Origin: Cetobacterium ceti
GTDB taxonomy: Bacteria > Fusobacteriota > Fusobacteriia > Fusobacteriales > Fusobacteriaceae
Length of the DNA: 64,000 bases
Assembly: GCF_900167275.1 (NCBI RefSeq)
Contig: NZ_FUWX01000010.1
Location: 1-64,000 of the forward strand
Direction: 5' to 3'
Shown: positions 41,899 to 51,107 of the stretch, one piece after another
Position numbering within the stretch: the first letter of the stretch is position 1
How the letters are laid out: each line of letters starts with the position of its first letter
The notes under the pieces: generated by a model
Databases searched by the model: none
Seen by the model: only the letters and a program-made list of their open reading frames with translations
What the model was told of the DNA's origin: nothing
Program-made: the position numbers and the translations under genes

Positions 41899-42657
41899 TT
41901 GGAAGGAAAATTGATACAGTCTGTACAAAGAGCCATTGATATTATAAACTGTTTTACTGAGGAGGATCATGAACTTTCTTTAAAGGACATAAGTGAAAAG
42001 GTAAATCTTAGTAAAAGTACAGTTCATGGTATTTTATCAACTCTTTTAAAAAATTCTTTTATAGAGCAAAATCCTTTAAGTAGTTATTATTCTTTAGGTC
42101 CAGCTTTTATGGAGAAAAGTTTTTTAATCAATGAGGATTTACTTTTAAAAAATTTAGGAAGAAAATATTTAGAGGAAATTTCACAAAAATTTTCTGTAAC
42201 GGCAAATATTTTCTCTTATAAAAATAAACATTTACATTTAATAGATAGGGTTACATCTCCTAATTTATATTATAGTATAAGTACTTCAGTAAAAAAAATT
42301 CCTTTAAATGCTTCTGCTTCAGGTAAGTTAGCTTTAGCATATTCAGAGGAATTGAATATAGATAAACTTTTTGAAAATTTAGAAATTAATAAATATACTA
42401 ATACGACCATTATGGAAAAGGATGAGCTTTTAAAGGAAATTGATAAAATTAGAAAAGATGGATTTTCCATGGAAAAATCTGAAGTTGAAGAGGGAATATA
42501 TTGTATTTCAGTTCCAGTTTTTAAATTAAAAAATAAGTTTATTGGAACAATTTCAGTAATGGGAACTAAGGAAAAGTTATCTAAGATAAAAATAAATTTA
42601 TCTAAGGAAATGGTAAAAGTTAGTAAAGAGTTATCTAAAGAATTGGGTTGTTTATAA
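41899..42657 (+). CDS. IclR-family transcriptional regulator
   Basis: A 252-residue regulator: N-terminal winged helix (IQSVQRAIDIINCF then LSLKDISEKVNLSKSTVHGIL, about 5-50) and a C-terminal IclR ligand domain (about 75-250). It binds a small carbon compound and controls catabolic genes. The start is ambiguous between the TTG at 41899 and the TTG at 41911; the latter has GGAAGG about 5 bases upstream and both preserve the domain. It overlaps the lipoprotein operon end by only a 2-base gap. Targets could include glnN downstream or the operon itself. A terminator follows. Confidence 0.82.
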   Translation: MEGKLIQSVQRAIDIINCFTEEDHELSLKDISEKVNLSKSTVHGILSTLLKNSFIEQNPLSSYYSLGPAFMEKSFLINEDLLLKNLGRKYLEEISQKFSVTANIFSYKNKHLHLIDRVTSPNLYYSISTSVKKIPLNASASGKLALAYSEELNIDKLFENLEINKYTNTTIMEKDELLKEIDKIRKDGFSMEKSEVEEGIYCISVPVFKLKNKFIGTISVMGTKEKLSKIKINLSKEMVKVSKELSKELGCL

Positions 42658-42666
42658 AAATATTCG

Positions 42667-42698
42667 AGCTATTGGAATTTCCAATAGCTTTTTTTTTA
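42667..42698 (+). terminator. Terminator after iclR gene
   Basis: AGCTATTGGAA / TTCCAATAGCT form an 11-bp stem followed by nine T. Confidence 0.9.
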
Positions 42699-42700
42699 TG

Positions 42701-42729
42701 TTGACAGATTAACTTGTATATTGTATAGT
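42701..42729 (+). promoter_or_regulatory. glnN promoter
   Basis: TTGACA (42701-42706), 17 bases, TATAGT (42724-42729). It follows the terminator directly and leaves a 70-base leader to the glutamine synthetase start. Confidence 0.85.
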
Positions 42730-42801
42730 ATTCAGAAAGTTTTACATTGGTGAATAACATTCGATATTATAAAATATTAATATATAGGGGGCTTTTATTA
42801 A

Positions 42802-44910
42802 ATGAAAAATATGCTTGATGTTTTTGGTACTTGTTGTTTTACAGAGTTGGAACTAAAAAAAAGAGTTCCAAATTCAATTTTTAAGACTTTTAAGGCTGTT
42901 CAAAGGGGAGAAGCAGAGCTTTCTTTAGAAATAGCAGATGTAATAGCAAATTGTGTTAAAAACTGGGCAATAGAAAATGGAGCAACTCATTTTACCCATT
43001 GGTTTCAACCTCTTACAGAATTAACTGCAGAAAAACATGATTCCTTTATTGCTATAGGAACAGATGGAGCAGTTCTTTCACAATTTTCTGGAAAGGAATT
43101 AATTAAAGGGGAAGCAGATACATCTTCCTTTCCTAATGGTGGGATAAGATCTACCTTTGAAGCGAGGGGATATACCGCTTGGGATTTACAATCACCTATG
43201 TTTTTAAGAGGGGAAGAGGGTTCAAAATCTTTATATATTCCAACTGCATTTGTAGGATATAAAGGAGAAGCACTAGATAAAAAAGTTCCTTTATTAAGAT
43301 CAATAGATTTTGTTACTGAACAAAGTCAAAGAATGAGAAAGATTTTAAATAAAAATTCTCAAGAGAAGATTATAAATACCCTTGGGATAGAACAGGAATA
43401 TTTTCTTGTGGAAAAGAAATTTTGGGAAAAACGTCAAGATTTAATGTTATCAGGAAGAACAGTATTTGGATCATTACCACCAAAAGGTCAAGAATTAAAT
43501 GATCACTACTATGGAACTATAAAAGAAAGAGTAGAAAAGTTTATGAATGAACTTGATAAGGAGCTTTGGCAAATAGGAATTATAGCTAAAACCAAACACA
43601 ATGAGGTTGCTCCTAATCAATTTGAAATTGCTCTGATGTTTTCTACAGCAAATGTTGCTGTGGATCAAAATCAGCTTACTATGGATATTATAAAAAAAGT
43701 AGCTAATCGTCATGAACTAGCAGCTCTTTTACATGAAAAGCCCTTTGAAGGAGTAAATGGATCTGGTAAACATTGTAACTGGTCTTTAAGTACTGAAAAT
43801 GGAGAAAATTTATTAGACCCTGAAAGTTTAACAGAGGATAATTTAGATTTTCTTGTATATTTAATGGCTATAATTGAAGGAGTAGATAGATATGCAGGCC
43901 TTTTGAGAACTACCTGTGCAACTCCAGGAAATGATCATAGATTAGGTGGTCATGAAGCTCCACCTGCAATAATATCAGTATTTTTAGGAGAGGCTCTAGA
44001 TAAGATTTTAGATAATATTGGAAATATTTCTGTAGAAAATCAAGAACCTCACCTATTAGAAATAGGAGTTAAAAATTTTCCTAGAATACCAAAGGATGTT
44101 TCTGATAGAAATAGAACTTCTCCCTTTGCTTTCACAGGAAATAAATTTGAATTTAGAATGCCAGGTTCAAGTGCATCAGCATCTACACCAGTATTTGTTA
44201 TAAATACCATAGTAGGAACAGTATTAAAAGAATATGGAGATTATTTAGAAAATACTGAGGAAAAAAATATTAAAGCTAATGTAATAAAGTTATTAAAAGA
44301 TAGATATAAAAAACATAAAAAAGTTATTTTCAGTGGAAATGGTTATGATAATTTATGGGTTATAGAAGCAGAAAAAAGAGGTCTTGAAAATTTAACAAAA
44401 ACAGTTGAAGCTCTTCCTGTATATTTAAGAAAAGATATAATATCTCTTTTTGAAAATAGTAAAGTGTTGACAAAAACAGAATTAGAATCTAGATATACAG
44501 TTTATTGTGAAAGATATATAAAACAAATTTATATAGAAGCTACAAGTGCAGTGAGAATTGCAAGGGGAGAAATTTATCCAGCTATTATTAAACATAGTAC
44601 TCTTATGGCTAATAATATAAATGCTATTAGAAGTGCTATTGGAATCGAAGAAGTGATCGGAGCTGATAAGGCTCATTTAATAAAATTATTAACTTATAAA
44701 GAAAAACTAAAAACTATTTTATCTCAAATTGAAAGTTTACTAACAAAGGGAAATAAAATAAATGATTTATATGAAAAAGCTGTGTATTTAGATAAGGAAA
44801 TTGTACCTTTATTAAATTCTTTAAAAATATATGTGGATGCTTTAGAATTACAAGTGTCTAAGGATTTATGGCCAATACCAACATATGAAGATTTATTATT
44901 TAGATTATAA
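42802..44910 (+). CDS. glnN: Glutamine synthetase type III
   Basis: A 702-residue enzyme joining ammonia to glutamate with ATP. The length and the start (DVFGTCCFTELELKKRVP) mark the GSIII class found in Bacteroidetes, Fusobacteria and cyanobacteria, not the 470-residue GSI. Active-site parts include THWFQPLTELTAEKHD (near 80), EQEYFLVEKKFW (near 196) and NRTSPFAFTGNKFEFRMPGSSA (near 437). AGGGGGC lies before the ATG. A consensus promoter lies just upstream and an IclR gene behind it. It should be the main ammonia-assimilating enzyme if no GSI exists elsewhere. Confidence 0.93.
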   Translation: MKNMLDVFGTCCFTELELKKRVPNSIFKTFKAVQRGEAELSLEIADVIANCVKNWAIENGATHFTHWFQPLTELTAEKHDSFIAIGTDGAVLSQFSGKELIKGEADTSSFPNGGIRSTFEARGYTAWDLQSPMFLRGEEGSKSLYIPTAFVGYKGEALDKKVPLLRSIDFVTEQSQRMRKILNKNSQEKIINTLGIEQEYFLVEKKFWEKRQDLMLSGRTVFGSLPPKGQELNDHYYGTIKERVEKFMNELDKELWQIGIIAKTKHNEVAPNQFEIALMFSTANVAVDQNQLTMDIIKKVANRHELAALLHEKPFEGVNGSGKHCNWSLSTENGENLLDPESLTEDNLDFLVYLMAIIEGVDRYAGLLRTTCATPGNDHRLGGHEAPPAIISVFLGEALDKILDNIGNISVENQEPHLLEIGVKNFPRIPKDVSDRNRTSPFAFTGNKFEFRMPGSSASASTPVFVINTIVGTVLKEYGDYLENTEEKNIKANVIKLLKDRYKKHKKVIFSGNGYDNLWVIEAEKRGLENLTKTVEALPVYLRKDIISLFENSKVLTKTELESRYTVYCERYIKQIYIEATSAVRIARGEIYPAIIKHSTLMANNINAIRSAIGIEEVIGADKAHLIKLLTYKEKLKTILSQIESLLTKGNKINDLYEKAVYLDKEIVPLLNSLKIYVDALELQVSKDLWPIPTYEDLLFRL

Positions 44911-44917
44911 AGTAGAA

Positions 44918-44952
44918 AAAAGCCTTCTCTCTAATTAAGAGAGGAGGCTTTA
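44918..44952. terminator. Terminator between glnN and pdxT
   Basis: AAGCCTTCTCTCT / AGAGAGGAGGCTT form a 13-bp stem with one wobble. The T run lies on the minus-strand side, so it mainly ends pdxST. Confidence 0.8.
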
Positions 44953-45509
44953 CACATTTCTAAAAAATATTTATGAACTTTTGTATCTTCTGTAAGTTCA
45001 GGATGAAAGGATATAACTAAAATATTATTAGTTCTTGCAGCCACAATATTATTATTAACAGTGGCTAAAATATCTACATTATCTCCAACTTTTTCAATAT
45101 AAGGTGCTCTTATAAAAACCATTTTCACAAGGTCCTCAATGCCCTTAAAATTTTCATAGGTAGTAAAACTTCCCAGTTGTCTTCCATAAGCATTACGTTT
45201 TACAAGAATATCCATAAGAGCTAGATGACTTGTAGTATCATTGGAAAGTTTATTTGCAAGTAAAATCATACCTGCACAGGTTCCTAAAACAGGAAGTCCA
45301 TTTTCTATCATATTTTTTAATTTATCTTTTATATTTAAATCCACAAGAAGTTTCCCCATAGCAGTGCTTTCTCCACCAGGAAGAATAATCCCTTGAATAT
45401 CTTCTAAGTCTTCTTTGTTTCTAATTTCTTTAGTTTCTACATTTAATTGTTTTAGCATTTGAATATGTTCTCTAAATGCTCCTTGAAGAGCTAAAACACC
45501 TATTTTCAT
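44931..45509 (-). CDS. pdxT: Pyridoxal 5'-phosphate synthase glutaminase subunit
   Basis: A 192-residue class I glutaminase. It begins KIGVLALQGAFREH, has PGGESTAMGKL near residue 45-55, the nucleophile Cys in GTCAGM near 79, and the His/Glu pair in SFHPELTED near 170. It feeds ammonia to PdxS. It starts one base after the pdxS stop and has GAGGTTGGTAAA-type site overlapping pdxS; the pair forms one operon. The terminator follows its stop. Confidence 0.95.
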   Translation of the reverse strand: MKIGVLALQGAFREHIQMLKQLNVETKEIRNKEDLEDIQGIILPGGESTAMGKLLVDLNIKDKLKNMIENGLPVLGTCAGMILLANKLSNDTTSHLALMDILVKRNAYGRQLGSFTTYENFKGIEDLVKMVFIRAPYIEKVGDNVDILATVNNNIVAARTNNILVISFHPELTEDTKVHKYFLEMCKASSLN

Positions 45510-45510
45510 T

Positions 45511-46389
45511 TTACCAACCTCTTTTTGCCATTTTTTCCTCTTCTTTTAATGTACTAATACCAATTCCAACCATTGCTTCTCCTAAGTCTTCAGAAATCTC
45601 AGCTAATATTTTTGGATTATTGAAGTTAGTAACAGCTTTTACTATGGCTGAAGCTCTTTTAGCGGGATCTCCAGATTTAAAAATTCCAGAACCAACGAAA
45701 ACACCATCACATCCTAGTTGCATCATCATCGCAGCATCTGCTGGTGTTGCAATACCCCCTGCAGCAAAATTAACCACTGGAAGTTTTTTATTATCATGAA
45801 CATATTTTACAAGTTCTAAGGGAGCACCTAATTCTTTAGCCTTATTATATAATTCATCCTCAGTTAATCCTACAACTTTTCTAATTTCATCATTCATAGC
45901 TCTCATATGCTTAACAGCTTCAATTACATCTCCTGTTCCAGGTTCACCTTTGGTTCTAATCATAGTTGCCCCTTCTCCAATTCTTCTTAAAGCTTCACCT
46001 AAATTTTTAGCTCCACATACAAAGGGAACTTTAAAATTATTTTTATTTATATGAAATTTATCATCTGCTGGTGTTAAAACTTCACTTTCATCTATATAAT
46101 CAATTTCAAGAGCTTCTAAAATTTGTGCTTCTACAAAATGTCCAATTCTAACTTTAGCCATAACAGGAATAGAAACTGCTTCTTGAATTTCTTTAATCAT
46201 TTTAGGATCAGACATTCTTGCAACTCCACCGAATTTTCTTATATCAGCAGGAACTTTTTCAAGGGCCATTACAGCACAAGCACCAGCGGCTTCAGCAATT
46301 TTTGCTTCTTCAGGATTTGTAACATCCATTATTACTCCACCTTTTAACATTTGAGCTAGATTTTTATTTAATTCTTTTCTATTTTCCAC
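45511..46389 (-). CDS. pdxS: Pyridoxal 5'-phosphate synthase lyase subunit
   Basis: A 292-residue TIM-barrel enzyme making PLP from ribose 5-phosphate, glyceraldehyde 3-phosphate and ammonia. It has [18 protein letters not shown] (about 16-33), the catalytic Lys in [10 protein letters not shown] near residue 80, the second Lys/phosphate loop with RTKGEPGTG near 150 and [16 protein letters not shown] near 205. AGGGAGGAG precedes the ATG. The likely promoter on the minus strand is TTGTTT-17-TATACT in the gap to the divergent regulator. Confidence 0.96.
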   Translation of the reverse strand: MENRKELNKNLAQMLKGGVIMDVTNPEEAKIAEAAGACAVMALEKVPADIRKFGGVARMSDPKMIKEIQEAVSIPVMAKVRIGHFVEAQILEALEIDYIDESEVLTPADDKFHINKNNFKVPFVCGAKNLGEALRRIGEGATMIRTKGEPGTGDVIEAVKHMRAMNDEIRKVVGLTEDELYNKAKELGAPLELVKYVHDNKKLPVVNFAAGGIATPADAAMMMQLGCDGVFVGSGIFKSGDPAKRASAIVKAVTNFNNPKILAEISEDLGEAMVGIGISTLKEEEKMAKRGW

Positions 46390-46496
46390 TTTTTACTCCT
46401 CCCTAGTTGCTTTTGATGACCTAAGTATATATAATACCTATGGATAAAACAATATTTTCTAGGGAAACTGTGGCGGTACAGAAAGGAGGAATACTC
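46390..46496. promoter_or_regulatory. Divergent pdxST / pdxR control region
   Basis: The 107-base gap holds the minus-strand pdxS promoter (TTGTTT, 17 bases, TATACT, between about 46426 and 46454) and a plus-strand TATAAT. MocR-type PdxR proteins normally bind direct repeats here; none longer than six bases was obvious to me. Confidence 0.5.
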
Positions 46497-47831
46497 GTGA
46501 TAAAAAAACATCAAGAGGTTTTTTCTATTTTAAAAAAACGAATATTAAGAGGGGTTTATAAGGAAAAATTACCATCCATTCGAAATTTAATAGAGGAATT
46601 TTCTTACAATAAAAGTACCATTTTAAAAGCTTTAGAAGAATTAAAAGAGGAAAATTTAATAGAAATAAAGCCTTGTAGAGGTATTTACTTAACATCTCAT
46701 AAAAATTTTGAAAAAATGGAAAAGTTAACATATGAAATAGATTTTAAAAGTGCTGTTCCTAGAGGAAATATTTTCCCTTTAGAACAATTTAAAGAAAGTA
46801 TTTTAAAAACATTGGAGTTTCATGGAGCAAAAGCTTTAGAATACGAAGAAAATCAAGGGTATTTACTTTTGAGAGAACTTATAAGTAAAAAATTAGAAAA
46901 ATTAAATATTTTTGAAAATAAAGAAAATATATTTATTGTGCCTGGATCTCAAATGGCTATAGAAATTTTAGCAAAGGCTTTACTTTATCCAGGAGAAATA
47001 GTTGGAATAGAGACACCTTATTATCCAGGAGCTTATGAAATTTTTAAAAATTTAGGATATAAAATAATTGAAATCCCCATGGAATCTGATGGAATAGATT
47101 TGAAATATTTAGAAAAAATTTTAAAAAAATATTCTTTGAAATTTTTATATACAGTTCCAAATTTTCATAATCCAACAGGGATAACCATGAGTTTAGAAAA
47201 AATGAAAAAATTAATAGAACTTTCAAAAAAATATAATTTTTATATTTTAGAAGATGATACTATGTCAGAACTCAATTATTTTCAAGAAAGTAAACTATTA
47301 AAATCCTATGATAATTTAAATAAAGTAATTTATTTAAAAAGTTTTTCAAAAATATTTAATCCAGGATTTAAATTGGGATATGTTGTAATTCCAAAGGAAA
47401 TAAAATTGTCCTTTGAAAAAATATTCTTTAAAAAAAATTATTTTTCCTCTTCTTTAAATCAAAGAGCTTTTTATGATTTTTATAAAAGTTCCCATTGGGA
47501 TAATCATATAATAGATTTAAAAAAGACCTTTAAGGAAAAATATCTTTATACTTTAGGCAAATTAAAGGAAATGAAAAAAATAAAATTTAATAAAAATTTA
47601 AATGGAGGATTATATTTTTGGATTGAAATTAAAAATCTAGATACTTATAAACTTTATTTGAATTTGATGAAAAAAAATATTGGGATTAGTCCAGGAATAT
47701 TTTTTTCAGATAATTTTAAAAATTATTTTAGATTTAGTTTCGCAAGGGAAGATATAAATAAAATTCAAAAGGGAATAGAAGAACTAAAAGAAATCTTTAA
47801 GATTTCTAGTAAATATAATAAAGATATATAG
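46497..47831 (+). CDS. pdxR: MocR/GntR-family regulator of PLP synthesis
   Basis: A 444-residue fusion: GntR winged helix (about 1-75: KLPSIRNLIEEFSYNKSTIL) followed by an aminotransferase-like fold (about 90-440) with NFHNPTGITMS and a PLP lysine in LKSFSKIFNPGFKLG. MocR proteins sense PLP with this dead aminotransferase. It is divergent from pdxST, the standard pdxR place, so it likely activates pdxST when PLP is low. AAGGAGG is 7 bases before the GTG at 46497; the ATG at 46440 has no site and adds 19 residues not seen in the family. Confidence 0.88.
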   Translation: MIKKHQEVFSILKKRILRGVYKEKLPSIRNLIEEFSYNKSTILKALEELKEENLIEIKPCRGIYLTSHKNFEKMEKLTYEIDFKSAVPRGNIFPLEQFKESILKTLEFHGAKALEYEENQGYLLLRELISKKLEKLNIFENKENIFIVPGSQMAIEILAKALLYPGEIVGIETPYYPGAYEIFKNLGYKIIEIPMESDGIDLKYLEKILKKYSLKFLYTVPNFHNPTGITMSLEKMKKLIELSKKYNFYILEDDTMSELNYFQESKLLKSYDNLNKVIYLKSFSKIFNPGFKLGYVVIPKEIKLSFEKIFFKKNYFSSSLNQRAFYDFYKSSHWDNHIIDLKKTFKEKYLYTLGKLKEMKKIKFNKNLNGGLYFWIEIKNLDTYKLYLNLMKKNIGISPGIFFSDNFKNYFRFSFAREDINKIQKGIEELKEIFKISSKYNKDI

Positions 47832-47844
47832 AGAGGAGTATTTT

Positions 47845-48471
47845 ATGAAAAAAGTGTATTTAGCATTGATCGGGATAATGGTTTTAATATTAGGAGGATG
47901 TAGTTCTTTACCTAATAAGGTTGTAGCAGTAGATTCTTATTCTACTCATAATACATTTGGAGGAACATATTATTTAACAACTAATACGGATAATAATGGT
48001 TTAGTTTTACAACAAGAAAATTTTGAACAACAATTACAATATATGCTTAGTAAAAAAGGATATATTAGAATGTTTAATAAACAGGAAGCACAATATGTAA
48101 TTAATTATAATTATAACGTAGAGGGACCTTATACTTCTTTAGAATCTTACCAAGTACCTGCAAATCCTTGGTGGGGAGCTGGATACTATGGTGGATTATA
48201 TGGAGGTTATTATGGAACTACTTGGGTAAACTCTGTAGAAGCTACAACATATTTTGTAAAGAAATTAGAAGTATCAGCTTATACTAAGGAAAATCAACCA
48301 ATATGGCAAGTTGTAGGAACTGTAAAAAGTAATAATTCTATTTTAAGAAATACTTTCCCATATTTAGTTAATGGAATTGCACCATATATTAATAAAAATT
48401 CAAATAGAATTCTTTATGTTAATGTTACAGAAAATCCTAAAAATGGGACAATAAGTGTGACAAATAATTGA
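47845..48471 (+). CDS. DUF4136-like lipoprotein
   Basis: A 208-residue lipoprotein with signal MKKVYLALIGIMVLILGGC (lipobox LGGC, Cys 19). The mature part is beta-rich with a Gly/Tyr/Trp patch (NPWWGAGYYGGLYGGYYG near 112-130) and an ordering that recalls the DUF4136 family. It begins 13 bases after the pdxR stop with GAGAGGAG upstream, so it may be transcribed with pdxR, although a link to vitamin B6 is not evident. It is exposed on the outer or inner membrane. Function unknown. Confidence 0.75.
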   Translation: MKKVYLALIGIMVLILGGCSSLPNKVVAVDSYSTHNTFGGTYYLTTNTDNNGLVLQQENFEQQLQYMLSKKGYIRMFNKQEAQYVINYNYNVEGPYTSLESYQVPANPWWGAGYYGGLYGGYYGTTWVNSVEATTYFVKKLEVSAYTKENQPIWQVVGTVKSNNSILRNTFPYLVNGIAPYINKNSNRILYVNVTENPKNGTISVTNN

Positions 48472-48497
48472 TAATTTAGTATTTTAATAAAAAGTTA

Positions 48498-48557
48498 TTG
48501 AAATATATATTAAATTGCTCTATACTCAAAATAGTTTTTTTTAAACATAAACTATTA
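48498..48557 (+). promoter_or_regulatory. YfcC gene promoter with inverted repeat
   Basis: TTGAAA (48498-48503), 17 bases, TATACT (48521-48526). Just downstream AATAGTTT (48530-48537) and AAACTATT (48550-48557) form an 8-bp inverted repeat with a 12-base gap, placed like a repressor site or leader hairpin. Confidence 0.65.
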
Positions 48558-48573
48558 GATCGAGGGGGAGCAG

Positions 48574-50076
48574 ATGAAAAAAAATTTTAAAATGCCTGAT
48601 ACGTACATCATAATTTTCTTCGTTGTACTTTTTTCGGCATTCTTAACTTACGTTGTACCAGTAGGAAGTTTTGATATGCATAAGGTTTCCTATGTAACTG
48701 ACAGCGGAGTTGCTAAGACTAGAGTTGTTCCTGTACCTGGTAGTTTCCATTTTGAATTAAATACAAAGGGAGAGCCTTTGACAAAAGGTGTACCATTTTT
48801 TGCCCCAGGTGGTAATATTGGAATTTCAAACTATGTATTTGAAGGAATTGTAAGTGGAGACAAATGGGGTACAGCTGTTGGAATTATTGCATTTATATTA
48901 ATAACAGGTGGATCATTTGGAATTATATTAAGAACAAAAGCTGTAGAAGCTGGAATTTTACATATGATAAAAAAGACAAAGGGATCTGAAGTTTTACTCT
49001 TACCATTGGTATTTGTTCTATTTTCATTAGGAGGAGCAGTATTTGGAATGGGAGAGGAAGCTATTCCCTTTGCAATGATTTTGATACCCATAGTTGTTGG
49101 TATGGGATATGATTCTATTACAGGAATATTAATATGTTATATTTCAACTCAAATAGGATTTGCTACATCTTGGATGAATCCATTTAGTGTTGCTATAGCT
49201 CAAGGAGTTGCAGGAATACCTGTATTATCTGGAGCTATGTTTAGAATTGTAATGTGGGTATTTTTTACAGGATTTGGAGTAGTTTATACTATGAGATATG
49301 CTAAAAGAGTTAAAGAAAATCCACAATCTTCAATTGCTTACGAAAGTGATGCTGAGTTTAGAGAAGATTTTAATGAAGATGAACAGGAAGAAATTCCATT
49401 TAAATTTGGTCATAAATTGGTTTTATTAGTTTTAGTTCTAGGAATGGCTTGGATAATTTATGGAGTAGTAGGATTTGGATATTATATTCCAGAAATTGCA
49501 ACACAGTTTGTTATAATGGGAGTTGTTTCTGGAATAATTGGAGTAATATTTAAATTAAATAATATGTGTGCTAATGATATAGCTATATCATTTAGAAAAG
49601 GTGCAGAAGAATTAGTTGGAGCTGCTATAATTGTCGGTATGGCTAAGGGAATTGTGCTAGTTTTAGGTGGTACAGATGCAGGAAACCCAACAGTACTAAA
49701 TACAGTACTTAATTATGTTGCTGAGGGATTACATGGAATGCCAGCTGCAATCTCAGCTTGGGTTATGTATATTTTCCAATCATGTTTTAATTTCTTTGTT
49801 GTTTCAGGAAGTGGACAAGCAGCACTTACTATGCCAATAATGGCTCCTTTATCAGATCTAGTTGGAGTACCAAGACAGGTTGCAGTATTAGCTTTTCAAC
49901 TTGGAGATGGATTTACAAACTTAATAGTTCCAACTTCTGGTATATTAATGGCAATTTTAGGTATTGCAAAAATTGATTGGGGAAAATGGGCAAAATATCA
50001 AATTAAGTTCCAATTGTTATTATTCCTATTTGGTTCTTTATTTGTAATTGGTGGAGTTTTAATTAACTATCAGTAA
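48574..50076 (+). CDS. YfcC-family membrane transporter
   Basis: A 500-residue carrier with 11-13 hydrophobic helices, the size and feel of the YfcC/ArcD-like group (ion transporter superfamily, DcuC-related). Marks: PDTYIIIFFVVLFSAFLTYVVP at the start, GMGEEAIPFAMILIPIVV near 158 and a late VSGSGQAALTMPIMAPLSDLVG near 410. It probably moves a basic amino acid or a short organic anion, coupled to ions. GAGGGGGAG precedes the ATG. No enzyme gene adjoins to reveal the substrate; the histidine transporter operon downstream has its own promoter. Confidence 0.82.
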   Translation: MKKNFKMPDTYIIIFFVVLFSAFLTYVVPVGSFDMHKVSYVTDSGVAKTRVVPVPGSFHFELNTKGEPLTKGVPFFAPGGNIGISNYVFEGIVSGDKWGTAVGIIAFILITGGSFGIILRTKAVEAGILHMIKKTKGSEVLLLPLVFVLFSLGGAVFGMGEEAIPFAMILIPIVVGMGYDSITGILICYISTQIGFATSWMNPFSVAIAQGVAGIPVLSGAMFRIVMWVFFTGFGVVYTMRYAKRVKENPQSSIAYESDAEFREDFNEDEQEEIPFKFGHKLVLLVLVLGMAWIIYGVVGFGYYIPEIATQFVIMGVVSGIIGVIFKLNNMCANDIAISFRKGAEELVGAAIIVGMAKGIVLVLGGTDAGNPTVLNTVLNYVAEGLHGMPAAISAWVMYIFQSCFNFFVVSGSGQAALTMPIMAPLSDLVGVPRQVAVLAFQLGDGFTNLIVPTSGILMAILGIAKIDWGKWAKYQIKFQLLLFLFGSLFVIGGVLINYQ

Positions 50077-50084
50077 AAAAATTA

Positions 50085-50113
50085 TTGACATTTAATTAAA
50101 ATATCTGTAGTAT
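50085..50113 (+). promoter_or_regulatory. Promoter of the histidine-attenuated transporter operon
   Basis: TTGACA (50085-50090), 17 bases, TAGTAT (50108-50113). It is placed 50 bases before the leader peptide. Confidence 0.85.
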
Positions 50114-50160
50114 ATAAAAATATTATAAAATTAAAAATAAATTAAAAATAAGGAGAAGAA

Positions 50161-50211
50161 ATGTTTAGAAAAAATTTATTTACAACTTTACATCACCATC
50201 ATCATAGGTAA
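50161..50211 (+). CDS. Histidine leader peptide (16 aa)
   Basis: The short ORF encodes MFRKNLFTTLHHHHHR, with five consecutive histidine codons just before Arg and the stop. AAGGAG is 5-6 bases before the ATG. Such runs are the hallmark of transcription attenuation by ribosome stalling when charged His-tRNA is scarce. It lies between a consensus promoter and the hairpins ahead of an amino acid ABC transporter. The peptide itself has no other role. Too short for usual gene finders. Confidence 0.92.
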   Translation: MFRKNLFTTLHHHHHR

Positions 50212-50346
50212 GAGTCTGATATTATGATTTTAAATCATAGATACAGACTCCATTTGTAGTTAACTTGAGAGTCTGTATCTATGGTGGTTGTAAAAAACAT
50301 TTCTTTTTTGTTTAAGCCATCTAGATAAATTCTAGATGGCTTTTTT
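50212..50346 (+). promoter_or_regulatory. Histidine attenuator hairpins and terminator
   Basis: Segment A (50212-50230), B (50232-50250) and C (50269-50283) can pair alternately: A with B imperfectly, and B with C perfectly over 15 bp (C is GAGTCTGTATCTATG). C's tail ATGGTG can also pair with the His-codon bases CACCAT (50194-50199). The terminator is AAGCCATCTAGA / TCTAGATGGCTT (50314-50342) with six T, ending just before the transporter ribosome site. Stalled ribosomes would shift the pairing and allow read-through; the precise switch between C and the terminator arm is not fully resolved by eye. Confidence 0.85.
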
Positions 50347-50363
50347 ATTTCACGGGAGGTTTT

Positions 50364-51107
50364 ATGAAAAAAATTTTATTAATATTTTTATTAATCATAT
50401 CTTTTACAAGTTTTTCTAAAGAAATTATTAATATTGGCTTAGATGATACCTTTGCTCCTATGGGTTTTAGGAGCGAAAAGGGAGAAATAGTTGGATTTGA
50501 TATTGATTTATCTAGAGAAGTATGTAAAAGATTAGATTTAGAACCTAATTATATTCCATGTGATTGGGATGGAATTTTATTTCAACTAAAAACTGGAAGA
50601 ATAGATTTAATTTGGAATGGTCTTACTGTAACAGAAAATAGAAAAAAAGAGATTTTATTTTCAGATAATTATTTAGATGATGGTCAAGTTATTTTAGTTA
50701 GAGAAAATTCAAATGTTAAAAATTTAAAAGATTTGGAAAATAAAAAAATCGGAGTACAAATGGGAAGTACATCTTATTTTGCTTTAGAAAAAAGTTCTAT
50801 ATATGGAAATTTAAATGAAGTTAGGAAATATTCTTCCAATGTAGAGGCAATTTTAGATTTAGAGGCAGGAAGAACAAATGGAGTAATTATTGATGAAGTT
50901 GTAGGTAGGTATTATCAAAAAAAAGAGAAGAATTTAAAAATATTAAATATCAAATTTCCAAAGGCAGCTTTTGCTGTGGGAATGAGAAAGAATGATAAAA
51001 ATCTACAAATAAAAATAAATAAAGCTTTAAATGAAATAAAAAAAGATGGAACTTTTGATAGTATAAAGAAAAAATGGTTTGGTGAGGAGAATAATTATGG
51101 AAAATAG
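50364..51107 (+). CDS. Substrate-binding protein of histidine ABC importer
   Basis: A 247-residue family 3 solute-binding protein. It has a signal peptide (1-18, KKILLIFLLIISFTSFS, no lipobox cysteine, so secreted to the periplasm), then INIGLDDTFAPMGFRSEKGEIVGFD, DWDGILFQLKTGRIDLIWNGLT and the late AFAVGMRKND. It captures a polar amino acid, and the upstream His attenuator indicates histidine. GGGAGG precedes the ATG. It overlaps the permease gene by 11 bases. Confidence 0.9.
   Translation: MKKILLIFLLIISFTSFSKEIINIGLDDTFAPMGFRSEKGEIVGFDIDLSREVCKRLDLEPNYIPCDWDGILFQLKTGRIDLIWNGLTVTENRKKEILFSDNYLDDGQVILVRENSNVKNLKDLENKKIGVQMGSTSYFALEKSSIYGNLNEVRKYSSNVEAILDLEAGRTNGVIIDEVVGRYYQKKEKNLKILNIKFPKAAFAVGMRKNDKNLQIKINKALNEIKKDGTFDSIKKKWFGEENNYGK

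Noticed and set aside
46525-47226. Minus-strand open frames inside pdxR
   Set aside because: Short Leu/Phe-rich shadows of the AT-rich coding strand, without ribosome sites.
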